The translations under genes and the position numbers were made by a program. Positions 9,411 to 22,795 of a stretch of DNA of 64,000 bases are shown piece after piece; position 1 is the first letter of the stretch, and each line of letters opens with the position of its first letter. The DNA is from Pseudomonas guariconensis (GTDB lineage Bacteria > Pseudomonadota > Gammaproteobacteria > Pseudomonadales > Pseudomonadaceae), in contig NZ_JAMYBK010000016.1 in NCBI RefSeq assembly GCF_024127895.1, positions 1 to 64,000 on the forward strand, given 5' to 3'. Below the pieces are notes generated by a model that was given only the letters and a program-made list of their open reading frames with translations, was not told where the DNA came from and did no database searches.

Positions 9411-10733
9411 TCATTCCTTGCCTGCGATGCGCGCGCCCCAGGCGCGGGCGGTGGCCGTCAGGGCCTGTTCGTCCATCCGGGTCAGGCGGCGGTCGTCGAG
9501 CAATTGCTGGCCGGCCACCCAGACGTGCCGCGCGCAGTCGCGGCCTGTTGCGTAGATCAGTTGCGAAACCGGGTCGTGTACCGGCTGCTGGGCCAGGTCC
9601 GACAGGTCGAAGGCCACCAGGTCGGCGGCCTTGCCCACCTCCAGCGAGCCGGTGACGGCCTCCAGGCCCAGGGCGCGGGCGCCGTTGAGGGTCGCCATGC
9701 GCAGCGCCCGATGGGCGTCCAGGGCCGTGGCCGAGCCCGCCACCGCCTTGGCCAGCAGGGCCGCGGTGCGGGTTTCGCCGAGCAGGTCGAGGTCGTTGTT
9801 GCTGGCCGCGCCGTCGGTGCCTACTGCCACGTTGACCCCGGCCAGCCACAGGCGTTCGACCGGGCAGAAGCCGCTGGCCAGCTTGAGGTTGGACTCGGGG
9901 CAGTGCACCACGCTGGTGTCGCTTTCTACCAGCAGGGCCAGGTCCTCGTCGCTGACCTGGGTCATGTGCACTGCCTGCAGGCGCGGGCCGAGCAGGCCGA
10001 GGCGGGCCAGGCGCGCCAGTGGACGTTCGCCACGTTCGGCCAGGGCCCGCTCGACCTCGCCGGCGGTCTCGTGGATGTGCATGTGCAGGGGCGCGTCCAG
10101 TTGGTCGGCGATGACGCGGATCTTCTCCAGGTTCTCGTCGTTGACCGTGTAGGGCGCGTGCGGCCCCAGGGCGATGCTGATGCGCGGATGGTGGCGCAGG
10201 TCGCCGAACAGCTCGATGGCCAGGTGCAGGCCCTCCTCGGGCGTGCGTGCGCCGGGGATGGGGAAGTCCAGCAAGGGCACGGCGACCTGGGCACGGATGC
10301 CGCTGCGGTGCACCCGGTCGCAGGCCTCCCGGGGGAAGAAGTACATGTCGGCGAAGCAGGTGATGCCGCCCTTGAGTTGCTCGGCGATGGCCAGGTCGGT
10401 GCCGTCGCGCACGAACGCTTCGTCGACCCAGCGGCCCTCGGCCGGCCAGATGTGCTGCTCGAGCCAGGTCATCAGCGGCAAGTCGTCGGCCAGCCCGCGC
10501 AGCAGGGTCATGGCAGCGTGACCATGGGCGTTGACCAGGCCGGGGCACAGCAGGCAGTCGGGCAGCTCGCGTACCGCGTGGGCCTGGGGTGCCCGCTCGC
10601 GGGGGCCGATCCAGGCGACCCGCCCGTCGCGCACGCCCAGCGCATGGCCCTCCAGCACCACACCGGCCGGTTCCACGGGCACCAGCCATTGTGGAACGAG
10701 CAGCAGGTCGAGGGGGGAGGGGGCTGTGGGCAT
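9411..10733 (-). CDS. mtaD: MTA/SAH deaminase-type amidohydrolase
   Basis: This 440-residue member of the TRZ/ATZ amidohydrolase family is expected to deaminate 5'-methylthioadenosine to methylthioinosine, the Pseudomonas entry into methionine salvage. Metal-binding features are the HGH in [17 protein letters not shown], and the GTDGAASNN aspartate motif near 300. It is divergent from mtnA, the next salvage enzyme, with a 106-base shared promoter region. The ubiG gene follows 62 bases downstream on the same strand. S-adenosylhomocysteine may also be a substrate. Confidence 0.88.
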   Translation of the reverse strand: MPTAPSPLDLLLVPQWLVPVEPAGVVLEGHALGVRDGRVAWIGPRERAPQAHAVRELPDCLLCPGLVNAHGHAAMTLLRGLADDLPLMTWLEQHIWPAEGRWVDEAFVRDGTDLAIAEQLKGGITCFADMYFFPREACDRVHRSGIRAQVAVPLLDFPIPGARTPEEGLHLAIELFGDLRHHPRISIALGPHAPYTVNDENLEKIRVIADQLDAPLHMHIHETAGEVERALAERGERPLARLARLGLLGPRLQAVHMTQVSDEDLALLVESDTSVVHCPESNLKLASGFCPVERLWLAGVNVAVGTDGAASNNDLDLLGETRTAALLAKAVAGSATALDAHRALRMATLNGARALGLEAVTGSLEVGKAADLVAFDLSDLAQQPVHDPVSQLIYATGRDCARHVWVAGQQLLDDRRLTRMDEQALTATARAWGARIAGKE

Positions 10734-10774
10734 GCGTGGTACCTGGGCGATTCGGCGGAACGCGCAGTATACCC

Positions 10775-10803
10775 GAGCGTCTGCGGCCGAGGCTCGCTAT
10801 AAT
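10775..10803 (+). promoter_or_regulatory. Likely mtnA promoter
   Basis: A consensus -10 hexamer TATAAT lies at 10798-10803, 36 bases before the mtnA ATG, within the 106-base divergent region shared with mtaD. The expected -35 position (10775-10780, GAGCGT) is a poor match, so either an activator or a weak promoter is likely. Confidence 0.5.
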
Positions 10804-10839
10804 CGTCCGCTTTTTATGTCCAGACGTTGGGGAGAGGCG

Positions 10840-11916
10840 ATGCGTGAGCAACTTTTGGCGGCGGAGAAGGTGACCGGCATCCGCTGGCACGACGGCGCCT
10901 TGCACCTGCTCGACCAGCGCTTGCTGCCGTCCCGGGAATGCTGGCTGACCTGCACCGATGTCGCGGCGGTCGCCGAGGCGATCCGCGGCATGGCGGTGCG
11001 TGGCGCCCCGGCCATCGGCATCAGTGCCGCCTACGGCCTGGTCCTGGCCTTGCGCCAGCGCCTGGCCGAGGGCGACGACTGGGAGCAGGCGCTGGAAGAG
11101 GACTTCCTCTGCCTGGCCGAGGCGCGGCCGACCGCTGCCAACCTGTTCTGGGCCCTCAACCGCATGCGCGAACGCCTGCAGCGCCTGCGTGCCGAGGAAG
11201 ACGCGCTGGCAGCCCTGGAGGCCGAGGCGATGGCCATCCACGAGAGCGACCGCGAAGCCAACCTGACCATGGCCCAGCATGGCATCGAGCTGATCCGCCG
11301 GCACCAGGGCAACGAACAGGCCTTGCTGACCCACGGCAATGCCGGCGCGCTGGCCAGCGGTGGCTTCGGCACCGCGCTGGGGGTGATCCGCGCGGCCTAT
11401 CTGGAGGGCATGGTCGAGCGGGTCTACGCCAGCGAGACCCGTCCCTGGCTGCAGGGCTCGCGCCTGACCGCCTGGGAGCTGGCTCGCGAGGGCATTCCCG
11501 CGACGCTGTTCGCCGACGCGGCGATGGCCCACCTGATGAAGACCAAGGGCATCACCTGGGTGGTGGTGGGGGCCGACTGCATCGCCGCCAATGGCGACGT
11601 GGCCAGCAAGATCGGCACCTACCAGCTAGCGGTGAGCGCCATGCACCATGGCGTGCGCTTCATGGTGGTGGCGCCGAGCACCAGCATCGACCTGAACCTG
11701 GCCACGGGCGACGACATCCCGCTGGAGGAGCGCGATGCCGATGAGTTGCTGGACGTGGCCGGCAATCGGGTGGCGGCCGAGGCCGAGGTGTTCAATCCGG
11801 TGTTCGATGTGACTCCGGCGGACCTGGTCGATGTGATCGTGACCGAGAAAGGTGTGGTCGAGCGGCCAGACACCGCGAAGCTGGCGCAACTGATGTGCCG
11901 CAAGCGGTTGCACTGA
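10840..11916 (+). CDS. mtnA: Methylthioribose-1-phosphate isomerase MtnA
   Basis: This 358-residue protein of the eIF2B-like isomerase family converts 5-methylthioribose-1-phosphate to 5-methylthioribulose-1-phosphate. The N-terminal [11 protein letters not shown], the [16 protein letters not shown] block, and the [12 protein letters not shown] block are family hallmarks. Two active-site positions differ from the Bacillus-type consensus: the cysteine of LTHCNAG is glycine here (Gly166), and the residue after the catalytic aspartate (GADR in most) is cysteine (Asp246-Cys247). The ATG at 10840 follows a GGGGAGAGG ribosome site; upstream reading in this frame overlaps the promoter. Confidence 0.9.
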   Translation: MREQLLAAEKVTGIRWHDGALHLLDQRLLPSRECWLTCTDVAAVAEAIRGMAVRGAPAIGISAAYGLVLALRQRLAEGDDWEQALEEDFLCLAEARPTAANLFWALNRMRERLQRLRAEEDALAALEAEAMAIHESDREANLTMAQHGIELIRRHQGNEQALLTHGNAGALASGGFGTALGVIRAAYLEGMVERVYASETRPWLQGSRLTAWELAREGIPATLFADAAMAHLMKTKGITWVVVGADCIAANGDVASKIGTYQLAVSAMHHGVRFMVVAPSTSIDLNLATGDDIPLEERDADELLDVAGNRVAAEAEVFNPVFDVTPADLVDVIVTEKGVVERPDTAKLAQLMCRKRLH

Positions 11917-12154
11917 GCGGCGGGTTTCCAGCTTGCCGCTGGAGGCTTCGAGCATGTCGCTCGATCTCTGCCTTTGTGATACCATCCGACAGTTTCCAGG
12001 GCCGCCCAATGCAGCGGCTCTCATTGCGCAGATCCATGGCTCAACTCATTGATTTGTCGTAAGTCGTCGCACCACTGTGCGCTGCGGCGGCGAGCTTCGT
12101 TCGTCCTCCGAGGGAAACGACGAAGTTTCACCAGAAAAAGGAATCAGGCTTCTC

Positions 12155-14923
<2,769 letters not shown>

Positions 14924-14935
14924 TGCTACACCCGG

Positions 14936-14963
14936 ACGGGGCGACCAAGGTCGCCCCGTTTGA
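14936..14963 (+). terminator. gyrA rho-independent terminator
   Basis: Perfect 11-base arms (14936-14946 and 14949-14959) form a GC-rich stem 12 bases after the gyrA stop, followed by a short T-rich stretch. Confidence 0.75.
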
Positions 14964-14987
14964 CTGATAACAGCTGGTAAAGCCTGG

Positions 14988-15079
14988 CCCTGTGGGGGGC
15001 GGGCTTGCCCGCGAAGCAGACGCTGCGGTGTAGGGCGCCGGCCTTGCCGGTGTTCGCGGGCAAGCCCGCTCCCACAGGG
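14988..15079. repeat. REP-type palindromic repeat between gyrA and serC
   Basis: Two long inverted arms, 14988-15015 and 15053-15079, share CCCTGTGGG-GCGGGCTTGCCCGCGAA and its complement, with only small mismatches. Each arm contains its own GCGGGCTTGCCCGC-type stem. This is the classic doublet arrangement of P. putida extragenic palindromes, placed just after the gyrA terminator. Confidence 0.8.
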
Positions 15080-15130
15080 TCGCTGCTAACCCATGTAATG
15101 GTTTTTGTTCTGTTTAGAGCGAGAGTGGAT

Positions 15131-16216
15131 GTGAGCAAACGAGCCTTTAACTTCTGCGCAGGCCCTGCTGCGCTTCCCGACGCTGTCCTGCAGCGTGCCC
15201 AGGCCGAGATGCTGGACTGGCGTGGCAAGGGCTTGTCGGTGATGGAAATGAGCCATCGCAGCGACGACTATGTGGCCATCGCCGAGAAGGCCGAGCAGGA
15301 CCTGCGCGACCTGCTGTCCATCCCCTCCAACTACAAGGTGCTGTTCCTCCAGGGCGGTGCCAGCCAGCAGTTCGCCGAGATCCCGCTGAACCTGCTGCCG
15401 GAAAGCGGCACGGCTGACTACATCGAGACGGGCATCTGGTCGAAGAAGGCCATCGACGAGGCGCGCCGTTTCGGCAACATCAACGTCGCCGCCAGCGCCA
15501 AGCCCTACGATTTCCTGGCTATCCCAGGCCAGAATGAGTGGAACCTGACCAAGGGCGCTGCCTACGTTCACTATGCGTCCAACGAGACCATCGGCGGCTT
15601 GCAGTTCGACTGGGTGCCCGAGACCGGTGATGTGCCCCTGGTGGTCGACATGTCCTCCGACATCCTCTCGCGCCCGATCGACGTCTCTCAGTACGGCCTG
15701 ATCTACGCGGGTGCACAGAAAAACATCGGCCCCAGCGGCCTGGTGGTGGTGATCGTCCGCGAGGACCTGCTCGGCCATGCCCGCAGCAGCTGCCCGACCA
15801 TGCTCGACTACAAGGTCGCCGCCGACAACGGCTCGATGTACAACACCCCGGCCACCTATTCCTGGTACCTCTCGGGCCTGGTGTTCGAATGGCTCAAGGA
15901 GCAGGGTGGCGTCGAGGCCATGGAGCAGCGCAACCGCGCCAAGAAAGATCGCCTGTACGGTTTCATCGACGACAGCGCGTTCTACAGCAACCCGATCAGC
16001 AGCAATGCCCGCTCCTGGATGAACGTGCCGTTCCGCCTGGCCGACGAGCGCCTGGACAAGGCCTTCCTGGCCGGCGCCGATGCCCGCGGCCTGCTCAACC
16101 TCAAGGGCCACCGTTCGGTCGGCGGCATGCGCGCCTCGATCTACAACGCCCTGGGCCTGGAGGCGGTGGACGCCCTGGTGGCCTACATGGCTGAATTCGA
16201 GAAGGAGCACGGCTGA
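15131..16216 (+). CDS. serC: Phosphoserine aminotransferase SerC
   Basis: This 361-residue class V PLP-dependent aminotransferase makes phosphoserine from 3-phosphohydroxypyruvate and also serves pyridoxal phosphate synthesis. Family features are the N-terminal FNFCAGPAALP, GGASQQF, and the PLP-lysine loop YAGAQKNIGPSG. The GTG at 15131, preceded by GAGAG, gives the normal start; the frame is open further upstream but only through the REP repeat. The pheA ATG overlaps its stop by one base, so serC-pheA are translationally coupled. Confidence 0.95.
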   Translation: MSKRAFNFCAGPAALPDAVLQRAQAEMLDWRGKGLSVMEMSHRSDDYVAIAEKAEQDLRDLLSIPSNYKVLFLQGGASQQFAEIPLNLLPESGTADYIETGIWSKKAIDEARRFGNINVAASAKPYDFLAIPGQNEWNLTKGAAYVHYASNETIGGLQFDWVPETGDVPLVVDMSSDILSRPIDVSQYGLIYAGAQKNIGPSGLVVVIVREDLLGHARSSCPTMLDYKVAADNGSMYNTPATYSWYLSGLVFEWLKEQGGVEAMEQRNRAKKDRLYGFIDDSAFYSNPISSNARSWMNVPFRLADERLDKAFLAGADARGLLNLKGHRSVGGMRASIYNALGLEAVDALVAYMAEFEKEHG

Positions 16217-17310
16217 TGTCCGACCAGGAGCTCAAGGCCCTGCGCGTGCGCATCGACAGCCTCGACGAGAAGATCCTCGAGCTGATCAGCGAACGCGCCC
16301 GTTGCGCCCAGGAAGTGGCCAAGGTCAAGACCGCCTCCCTGGCCGAAGGCGAGAAACCGGTGTTCTACCGCCCCGAGCGCGAGGCCGCGGTACTCAAGCG
16401 CGTGATGGAGCGCAACAAGGGGCCGCTGGACAACGAAGAGATGGCGCGGTTGTTCCGCGAGATCATGTCCTCGTGCCTGGCCCTGGAAGAGCCGCTCAAG
16501 GTCGCCTACCTGGGCCCAGAAGGGACCTTCACCCAGGCCGCGGCCATGAAACACTTCGGCCATGCCGTGATCAGCAGGCCGATGGCGGCCATCGACGAAG
16601 TGTTCCGCGAAGTGGCGGCCGGTGCCGTGAACTTTGGCGTGGTACCGGTGGAGAACTCCACCGAGGGTGCGGTCAGCCACACCCTGGACAGCTTCCTCGA
16701 GCACGACATGGTGATCTGTGGCGAGGTCGAGCTGCGCATCCACCATCACCTGCTGGTGGGCGAGAATACCAAGACCGACAGCATCACCCGCATCTACTCC
16801 CACGCCCAGTCCCTGGCCCAGTGCCGCAAGTGGCTGGATGCCCACTACCCGAACGTCGAGCGGGTGGCGGTGTCCAGCAACGCCGAGGCGGCCAAGCGGG
16901 TCAAGGGCGAGTGGAACTCTGCGGCGATCGCCGGCGACATGGCAGCCAACCTCTATGGCCTGACCCGTTTGGCCGAGAAAATCGAGGATCGCCCGGATAA
17001 CTCCACGCGCTTCCTCATGATCGGCAACCAGGAAGTGCCACCGACCGGCGACGACAAGACTTCGATCATCGTCTCCATGAGCAACAAGCCAGGTGCGTTG
17101 CACGAGCTGCTGGTGCCGTTCCACGAGAACGGCATCGACCTGACCCGCATCGAGACCCGTCCTTCGCGCAGTGGCAAGTGGACCTACGTGTTCTTCATCG
17201 ACTTCGTCGGCCACCACCGCGACCCGCTGATCAAGGCGGTGCTGGAGCAGATCAGCCAGGAGGCCGTGGCGCTGAAGGTACTGGGGTCCTATCCGAAGGC
17301 GGTACTCTGA
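16216..17310 (+). CDS. pheA: Chorismate mutase / prephenate dehydratase (P-protein)
   Basis: This 364-residue bifunctional enzyme commits chorismate to phenylalanine. Domains in order are an AroQ chorismate mutase (about 1-90, with LRVRIDSLDEKIL), prephenate dehydratase (about 95-275, with NSTEGAV and the NSTRF substrate motif) and an ACT domain (about 283-360, GALHEL and IETRPS) that normally binds phenylalanine for feedback inhibition. It is one gene of the Pseudomonas serC-pheA-tyrA/aroA-cmk-rpsA series. Confidence 0.96.
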   Translation: MSDQELKALRVRIDSLDEKILELISERARCAQEVAKVKTASLAEGEKPVFYRPEREAAVLKRVMERNKGPLDNEEMARLFREIMSSCLALEEPLKVAYLGPEGTFTQAAAMKHFGHAVISRPMAAIDEVFREVAAGAVNFGVVPVENSTEGAVSHTLDSFLEHDMVICGEVELRIHHHLLVGENTKTDSITRIYSHAQSLAQCRKWLDAHYPNVERVAVSSNAEAAKRVKGEWNSAAIAGDMAANLYGLTRLAEKIEDRPDNSTRFLMIGNQEVPPTGDDKTSIIVSMSNKPGALHELLVPFHENGIDLTRIETRPSRSGKWTYVFFIDFVGHHRDPLIKAVLEQISQEAVALKVLGSYPKAVL

Positions 17311-17345
17311 TCGAGATTTCGGGGTCGCTGCGCAAACGCGGTACT

Positions 17346-17388
17346 TGTGGGAGCGGCCTTGCGTCGCGATGGGCTGCGCAGCAGCCCC
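17346..17388. repeat. REP-like repeat between pheA and tyrA-aroA
   Basis: This stretch reads TGTGGGAGCGGCCTTGCGTC followed by a 7-base hairpin (17371-17377 and 17381-17387, GGGCTGC/GCAGCCC). It belongs to the same family as the element at the left edge of the window and is a P. putida-type intergenic repeat inside an apparent operon. Confidence 0.6.
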
Positions 17389-17434
17389 CTGCGGTCTCAC
17401 TGACTGGCATAGTTTCTGAACAGGGTTCGCACAC

Positions 17435-19675
17435 GTGGTTGATGTGGTAGCAAACAAACCGGGGCCGATCATCGGTCGCCTGGTGGTCGTAGGCCTGGGC
17501 CTGATCGGCGGTTCCTTCGCCAAGGGCCTGCGTGAAAGCGGCCTGTGCCGCGAGGTGGTCGGCGTCGACCTGGACGCCCCGTCGCGCAAGCAGGCCGTGG
17601 CCCTGGGCGTGGTCGACCGCTGCGAAGAAGACCTCGCCGCAGCCTGCGTCGGCGCCGACGTGATCCAGTTGGCCGTGCCCATCCTGGCCATGGAGAAAGT
17701 GCTCGCCCGCCTCGCCGACCTGGACCTGGGCGATGCCGTCATCACCGACGTCGGCAGCGCCAAGGGCAATGTGGTGCGCGCGGCCCGTGCGGCCTTCGCC
17801 GAGCGCCTGCCGCGCTTCGTCCCCGGCCACCCGATCGCCGGCTCCGAACAGAGCGGGGTGGAGGCCTCCAATGCCGCGCTGTTCCGTCGCCACAAGGTGA
17901 TCCTCACGCCACTGGCCGAGACCGACCCCGCCGCGCTGGCGCTGGTCGACCGCCTGTGGCGCGCGCTGGAGGCGGATGTGGAGCACATGCCGGTGGAGCG
18001 CCACGACGAGGTCCTGGCCGCCACCAGCCACCTGCCGCACCTGCTGGCCTTCGGCCTGGTCGACTCCCTGGCCAAGCGCAATGAAAACCTGGATATCTTC
18101 CGGTACGCTGCGGGGGGCTTCCGCGATTTCACGAGAATCGCCGGCAGCGACCCGATCATGTGGCACGACATCTTTCTCGCCAATCGCGAGGCCGTCCTGC
18201 GCACCCTGGATACATTTCGCAGCGACCTCGACGCCTTGCGCGACGCGGTCGATGCAGGGGACGGGCACCAACTGCTGGGTGTGTTCACCCGCGCCCGGGT
18301 CGCCCGCGAGCATTTCAGTAAAATCCTGGCCCGCCGGGCCTATGTGGACGCTATGAACGCCAACGATCTGATTTTCCTGGCCCAACCTGGTGGCCGCCTG
18401 TCCGGACGGATCCGCGTACCGGGCGACAAATCCATATCCCACCGCTCGATCATGCTTGGCTCGCTGGCCGAAGGCACCACCGAGGTCGAAGGTTTCCTCG
18501 AAGGCGAGGATGCCCTGGCGACCCTGCAGGCCTTCCGCGACATGGGGGTGGTCATCGAAGGCCCGCACCATGGCAAGGTGACCATCCATGGTGTCGGCCT
18601 GCATGGCCTGAAACCGCCACCCGGGCCGATCTACCTGGGTAATTCCGGCACCTCGATGCGCTTGCTGTCTGGCCTGCTGGCCGCCCAGCCGTTCGACGTG
18701 ACCATGACGGGCGACGCTTCGCTGTCCAAGCGCCCGATGAACCGTGTGGCCAACCCGCTGCGCGAGATGGGTGCGGTGGTCGAGACCGGCCCCGAGGGCC
18801 GTCCGCCGCTGACCATCCGTGGCGGCCACACGCTCAAGGCGCTGAACTACACCCTGCCGATGGCCAGTGCCCAGGTCAAATCCTGCCTGCTGCTGGCCGG
18901 CCTGTACGCCGAAGGCACCACCACCGTCACCGAGCCGGCGCCGACCCGCGACCACACCGAGCGCATGTTGCGCGGCTTCGGCTATGCCGTGGAGTCCAAC
19001 GGCCCGGTCGCCTCGCTGCAATCCGGCGGCAAGCTCACCGCGACCCGTATCGAAGTGCCGGCCGACATCTCCTCGGCAGCCTTCTTCCTGGTGGCGGCGT
19101 CCATCGCCGAGGGTTCGGAGCTGGTGCTCGAACACGTCGGCATCAACCCGACCCGTACCGGCGTGATCGACATCCTGCGCCTGATGGGCGGTGACATCAC
19201 CCTGGAGAACCAGCGTGAAGTCGGCGGCGAGCCGGTGGCCGACCTGCGCGTGCGCGGGGCGAAGCTCAAGGGGATCGAGATCCCGGAAAACCTGGTGCCG
19301 CTGGCCATCGACGAGTTCCCGGTGCTGTTCGTCGCCGCGGCCTGTGCCGAAGGCCGTACCGTGCTGCGGGGCGCCGAGGAACTGCGGGTCAAGGAGTCCG
19401 ACCGTATCCAGGTCATGGCCGACGGCCTGGTCACCCTGGGCGTGAAGTGCCAACCGACCCCGGACGGCATCATCATCGACGGCGGCCCGATCGGGGGGGG
19501 CGAAGTGCATGGTCACGGCGACCACCGTATCGCCATGGCCTTCAGCGTGGCATCGCTGCGTGCCACGGCGCCGATCCGCATCCATGACTGCGCCAATGTC
19601 GCCACCTCCTTCCCGAACTTCCTGGCGCTGTGCGCTGAAGTCGGCATCCGTGTTGCAGAAGAGGGCAAGTCGTGA
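17435..19675 (+). CDS. aroA: Fused prephenate dehydrogenase (TyrA) / EPSP synthase (AroA)
   Basis: This 746-residue fusion carries a TyrA-type dehydrogenase in residues 1 to about 300 ([15 protein letters not shown] nucleotide motif, [11 protein letters not shown]) and EPSP synthase from about residue 307 to the end. The AroA half has [27 protein letters not shown] and [10 protein letters not shown] and is closer to the CP4/Bacillus-like class II sequences. It keeps glycine where the glyphosate-insensitive CP4 enzyme has alanine, so glyphosate sensitivity is the default guess. The fusion is typical of Pseudomonas. The GTG at 17435 is used; a second GTG lies three codons in. It overlaps cmk by 4 bases. 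Confidence 0.95.
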   Translation: MVDVVANKPGPIIGRLVVVGLGLIGGSFAKGLRESGLCREVVGVDLDAPSRKQAVALGVVDRCEEDLAAACVGADVIQLAVPILAMEKVLARLADLDLGDAVITDVGSAKGNVVRAARAAFAERLPRFVPGHPIAGSEQSGVEASNAALFRRHKVILTPLAETDPAALALVDRLWRALEADVEHMPVERHDEVLAATSHLPHLLAFGLVDSLAKRNENLDIFRYAAGGFRDFTRIAGSDPIMWHDIFLANREAVLRTLDTFRSDLDALRDAVDAGDGHQLLGVFTRARVAREHFSKILARRAYVDAMNANDLIFLAQPGGRLSGRIRVPGDKSISHRSIMLGSLAEGTTEVEGFLEGEDALATLQAFRDMGVVIEGPHHGKVTIHGVGLHGLKPPPGPIYLGNSGTSMRLLSGLLAAQPFDVTMTGDASLSKRPMNRVANPLREMGAVVETGPEGRPPLTIRGGHTLKALNYTLPMASAQVKSCLLLAGLYAEGTTTVTEPAPTRDHTERMLRGFGYAVESNGPVASLQSGGKLTATRIEVPADISSAAFFLVAASIAEGSELVLEHVGINPTRTGVIDILRLMGGDITLENQREVGGEPVADLRVRGAKLKGIEIPENLVPLAIDEFPVLFVAAACAEGRTVLRGAEELRVKESDRIQVMADGLVTLGVKCQPTPDGIIIDGGPIGGGEVHGHGDHRIAMAFSVASLRATAPIRIHDCANVATSFPNFLALCAEVGIRVAEEGKS

Positions 19676-20358
19676 GTTCGCAAGCACCGGTCATCACCAT
19701 CGACGGGCCAAGCGGCTCGGGCAAGGGCACCGTGGCTGGCCTGCTGGCCCGCGAGTTGGGCTGGAAGCTGCTGGACTCCGGCGCCCTCTACCGCCTGCTG
19801 GCCTTCAACGCCACCAACCACGGCGTCGACCTGACCAACGAGGAACTGCTCAAGGCCTTGGCCGCCCATCTGGATGTGCAGTTCATCGCCGCGGAACCGG
19901 GTAAGCTGCAACAGATCATCCTCGAAGGCGAGGATGTCAGCAATGTCATCCGCACCGAGACGGTCGGCGCCGGCGCCTCGATGGTCGCCTCGCTGCCGGC
20001 GGTGCGCGAAGCGTTGCTGCAACGCCAGCGTGCCTTCCGCGAAGCCCCCGGGCTGATCGCCGATGGCCGCGACATGGGCACCGTGGTGTTCCCGGACGCG
20101 CCCTTGAAGGTCTTCCTCACCGCCAGTGCGGAGGAACGCGCTCGACGCCGTTATTTGCAGTTGAAGGCGAAGGGCGATGATGTTAGTCTGGCGAGTCTGC
20201 TAGATGAGATTCGTGCGCGCGATGAGCGCGACACCCAGCGTGCGGTAGCCCCGCTGAAACCAGCGGCCGATGCCATCCAGCTGGACTCCACCGAGTTGTC
20301 CATCGAGCAGGTGTTGCAACGCATCAGGAGCGAGCTCGTCCAGCGCGATCTGCTCTGA
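19672..20358 (+). CDS. cmk: Cytidylate kinase
   Basis: This 228-residue kinase phosphorylates CMP and dCMP. The P-loop GPSGSGKGT is near residue 15, and the LDSGALYR and [13 protein letters not shown] motifs and the [10 protein letters not shown] lid region are all present. Translation begins at a GTG whose GTGA overlaps the aroA stop, so the genes are coupled. rpsA follows after a 124-base leader. Confidence 0.95.
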   Translation: MSSQAPVITIDGPSGSGKGTVAGLLARELGWKLLDSGALYRLLAFNATNHGVDLTNEELLKALAAHLDVQFIAAEPGKLQQIILEGEDVSNVIRTETVGAGASMVASLPAVREALLQRQRAFREAPGLIADGRDMGTVVFPDAPLKVFLTASAEERARRRYLQLKAKGDDVSLASLLDEIRARDERDTQRAVAPLKPAADAIQLDSTELSIEQVLQRIRSELVQRDLL

Positions 20359-20363
20359 TAGCC

Positions 20364-20464
20364 AGGAAGGCAGGCAGGGTCACCAGTCAACGTCCTGCCG
20401 GTCTTCCTTTACATGAACGAAACCCACATTGTCTGGAATGTGGCGATGGGCGTCTGTTTCGCCC
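20364..20464 (+). promoter_or_regulatory. rpsA 5' leader with successive hairpins
   Basis: The leader upstream of rpsA can form an imperfect stem at about 20364-20407 (GGAAGGCAGG against CCTGCCGGTCTTCC), a perfect 6-base stem at 20425-20442 (CACATT/AATGTG) and a 5-base stem at 20448-20464 (GGGCG/CGCCC). Translation of rpsA in gamma-proteobacteria is autoregulated by S1 binding a structured leader, so this is a plausible operator. Folding was judged by eye only. Confidence 0.45.
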
Positions 20465-20482
20465 GAATCTACAGGAATTAAA

Positions 20483-22159
20483 ATGAGCGAAAGCTTTGCA
20501 GAACTCTTTGAAGAAAGCCTGAAAACCCTCAATCTGCAGCCGGGCGCGATCATCACCGGTATCGTTGTCGACATCGATGGCGACTGGGTTACCGTTCACG
20601 CTGGCCTGAAGTCCGAGGGCGTCATCCCGCTCGAGCAGTTCATCAACGAAGCTGGCGAGCTGACCATCAAGGTCGGTGACGAAGTTCACGTTGCGCTGGA
20701 CGCGGTCGAAGACGGCTTTGGCGAAACCAAGCTGTCCCGTGAAAAAGCCAAGCGCGCCGAGTGCTGGATTGTTCTGGAAGCAGCTTTCGCCGCCGAAGAA
20801 GTGGTCAAGGGCGTTATCAACGGTAAGGTTAAGGGCGGCTTCACTGTCGACGTTAACGGCATCCGTGCGTTCCTGCCAGGCTCCCTGGTCGATGTCCGCC
20901 CTGTGCGCGACACCACCCACCTGGAAGGCAAAGAGCTGGAATTCAAGGTCATCAAGCTGGACCAGAAGCGCAACAACGTTGTCGTTTCCCGTCGCAGCGT
21001 GCTGGAAGCCGAGAACAGCGCCGAGCGCGAAGCCCTGCTGGAAACCCTGCAGGAAGGCCAACAGGTCAAGGGTATCGTCAAGAACCTCACCGACTACGGC
21101 GCCTTCGTGGACCTGGGTGGTATCGACGGCCTGCTGCACATCACCGACATGGCTTGGAAGCGCATCAAGCACCCGTCGGAAATCGTCAATGTTGGCGATG
21201 AAGTCGACGTTCGCGTCCTGAAGTTCGACCGTGAGCGCAACCGCGTTTCCCTGGGTCTGAAGCAGATGGGCGAAGATCCATGGGTCGCCATCACCTCGCG
21301 CTACCCAGAAGGTACCCGCGTACAGGCTCGCGTCACCAACCTGACCGACTACGGCTGCTTCGCCGAGCTGGAAGAAGGCGTCGAAGGTCTGGTACACGTT
21401 TCCGAAATGGACTGGACCAACAAGAACATCCACCCGTCGAAAGTCGTTCAGGTTGGCGACGAAGTGGAAGTCATGGTTCTGGACATCGACGAAGAGCGTC
21501 GTCGTATCTCCCTGGGCATCAAGCAGTGCAAGTCCAACCCATGGGAAGACTTCTCCAGCCAGTTCAACAAAGGTGACAAGATCACCGGTACCATCAAGTC
21601 GATCACCGACTTCGGTATCTTCATTGGCCTGGAAGGCGGCATCGACGGCCTGGTTCACCTGTCCGACATCTCCTGGAACGAGTCCGGCGAAGAAGCCGTA
21701 CGTCGCTTCAAGAAGGGCGACGAGCTGGAAACCGTCATCCTGTCGGTCGATCCAGAGCGCGAGCGCATCTCCCTGGGTATCAAGCAACTGGAAGACGATC
21801 CGTTCTCCAACTTCGTTGCTCTGAACGACAAGGGCGCTATCGTCAAGGGTACCGTCAAGGAAGTTGACGCCAAGGGCGCCATCGTCACCCTGGCCGACGA
21901 CATCGAGGCTACTCTGAAGGCTTCCGAAATCAGCCGTGACCGCGTCGAAGACGCCCGTAACGTGCTGAAGGAAGGCGACGAGATCGAAGCCAAGATCATC
22001 AGCGTCGACCGCAAGTCCCGCGTCATCAGCCTGTCCATCAAGTCGAAGGACGACGCTGAAGAGCGCGAAGCCATCCAGAGCCTGAAAAACGCTCCGGAAG
22101 CGGCTGCCGACACCACCATGGCTGCGCTGCTGCGCGAAGCGATGGCCAAGCAGAACTAA
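20483..22159 (+). CDS. rpsA: 30S ribosomal protein S1
   Basis: This 558-residue RNA-binding protein has six S1 repeats, visible as recurring [15 protein letters not shown] and GLVHxSDxxW-like segments spaced about 85 residues apart. It recruits mRNA to the 30S subunit. The ATG at 20483 follows ACAGGAATT and gives the conserved [13 protein letters not shown] start. A strong terminator lies 21 bases after the stop. It is the last gene of the serC-to-rpsA series. Confidence 0.97.
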   Translation: MSESFAELFEESLKTLNLQPGAIITGIVVDIDGDWVTVHAGLKSEGVIPLEQFINEAGELTIKVGDEVHVALDAVEDGFGETKLSREKAKRAECWIVLEAAFAAEEVVKGVINGKVKGGFTVDVNGIRAFLPGSLVDVRPVRDTTHLEGKELEFKVIKLDQKRNNVVVSRRSVLEAENSAEREALLETLQEGQQVKGIVKNLTDYGAFVDLGGIDGLLHITDMAWKRIKHPSEIVNVGDEVDVRVLKFDRERNRVSLGLKQMGEDPWVAITSRYPEGTRVQARVTNLTDYGCFAELEEGVEGLVHVSEMDWTNKNIHPSKVVQVGDEVEVMVLDIDEERRRISLGIKQCKSNPWEDFSSQFNKGDKITGTIKSITDFGIFIGLEGGIDGLVHLSDISWNESGEEAVRRFKKGDELETVILSVDPERERISLGIKQLEDDPFSNFVALNDKGAIVKGTVKEVDAKGAIVTLADDIEATLKASEISRDRVEDARNVLKEGDEIEAKIISVDRKSRVISLSIKSKDDAEEREAIQSLKNAPEAAADTTMAALLREAMAKQN

Positions 22160-22180
22160 GTTCTGTTTGATCGGTAAAAG

Positions 22181-22213
22181 AGGGCGACCTTCGGGGTCGC
22201 CCTTTTTTTTTTT
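22181..22213 (+). terminator. rpsA rho-independent terminator
   Basis: Perfect 9-base arms (22181-22189 and 22195-22203, AGGGCGACC/GGTCGCCCT) are followed by a run of eleven T residues. This is a textbook intrinsic terminator. Confidence 0.93.
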
Positions 22214-22479
22214 GAGCTTTGTTGCGGGGTGGATAAGGGCGTCGTGGGTTTTGGTCGGCAAATCGAGCGCCGCCCGTGCGATCTCGCAGGCACCATGCGC
22301 CTTAAGGTGTGCCCCCCCCCAACCCAATCCCTGCCAAGCCCATCCAGTTCAAGACATATTTCACTTCGTTCAATCTTGAATTTTTTTATTAAGTCAAGAA
22401 CCACCCTGTTCAAATCTGCCGTACCGTGCTACAAACTGGTTAAGCAATGATCTAGCTGCTTGATAACGAAGGGAAAAAT
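22214..22479. other. Non-coding gap upstream of ihfB
   Basis: No convincing gene is visible. The gap contains a run of nine C residues at 22312-22320 and an AT-rich part (about 22350-22400) typical of a promoter region. The ihfB promoter is expected here but no hexamer pair with good spacing stands out. A GAAGGGA site at 22468-22474 serves ihfB. Confidence 0.4.
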
Positions 22480-22776
22480 ATGACGAAGTCGGAGCTGATC
22501 GAACGTATTGTCACCCATCAGGGGCTGCTCTCGTCCAAGGACGTGGAGTTGGCCATCAAGACCATGCTTGAGCAGATGTCACAATGCCTGGCCACTGGCG
22601 ATCGCATCGAGATCCGTGGTTTTGGCAGCTTTTCCCTGCACTACCGGGCGCCACGGGTAGGTCGCAACCCCAAGACCGGCCAGTCGGTGAACCTCGAAGG
22701 CAAGTACGTGCCACACTTCAAGCCAGGCAAGGAACTGCGCGACCGGGTCAACGAAGAAGACCAGGTCCCGCACTGA
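22480..22776 (+). CDS. ihfB: Integration host factor subunit beta
   Basis: This 98-residue DNA-bending protein of the HU/IHF family pairs with IhfA. It starts [10 protein letters not shown] and has the GFGSF hairpin and the DNA-contacting arm RNPKTGQSV. In P. aeruginosa ihfB (himD) marks the left border of the O-antigen locus, which is also the arrangement here. Good ribosome site GAAGGGA. Confidence 0.96.
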   Translation: MTKSELIERIVTHQGLLSSKDVELAIKTMLEQMSQCLATGDRIEIRGFGSFSLHYRAPRVGRNPKTGQSVNLEGKYVPHFKPGKELRDRVNEEDQVPH

Positions 22777-22795
22777 TCGAAAAAGGAACAGCCTG

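Noticed and set aside
9396-10802. A 468-residue plus-strand frame over mtaD
   Set aside because: Antisense to a clear amidohydrolase gene; composition typical of a shadow frame.
22312-22320. Run of nine C residues as a phase-variation tract
   Set aside because: It lies outside any coding region and not at a recognisable promoter spacer, so no switching function can be supported.
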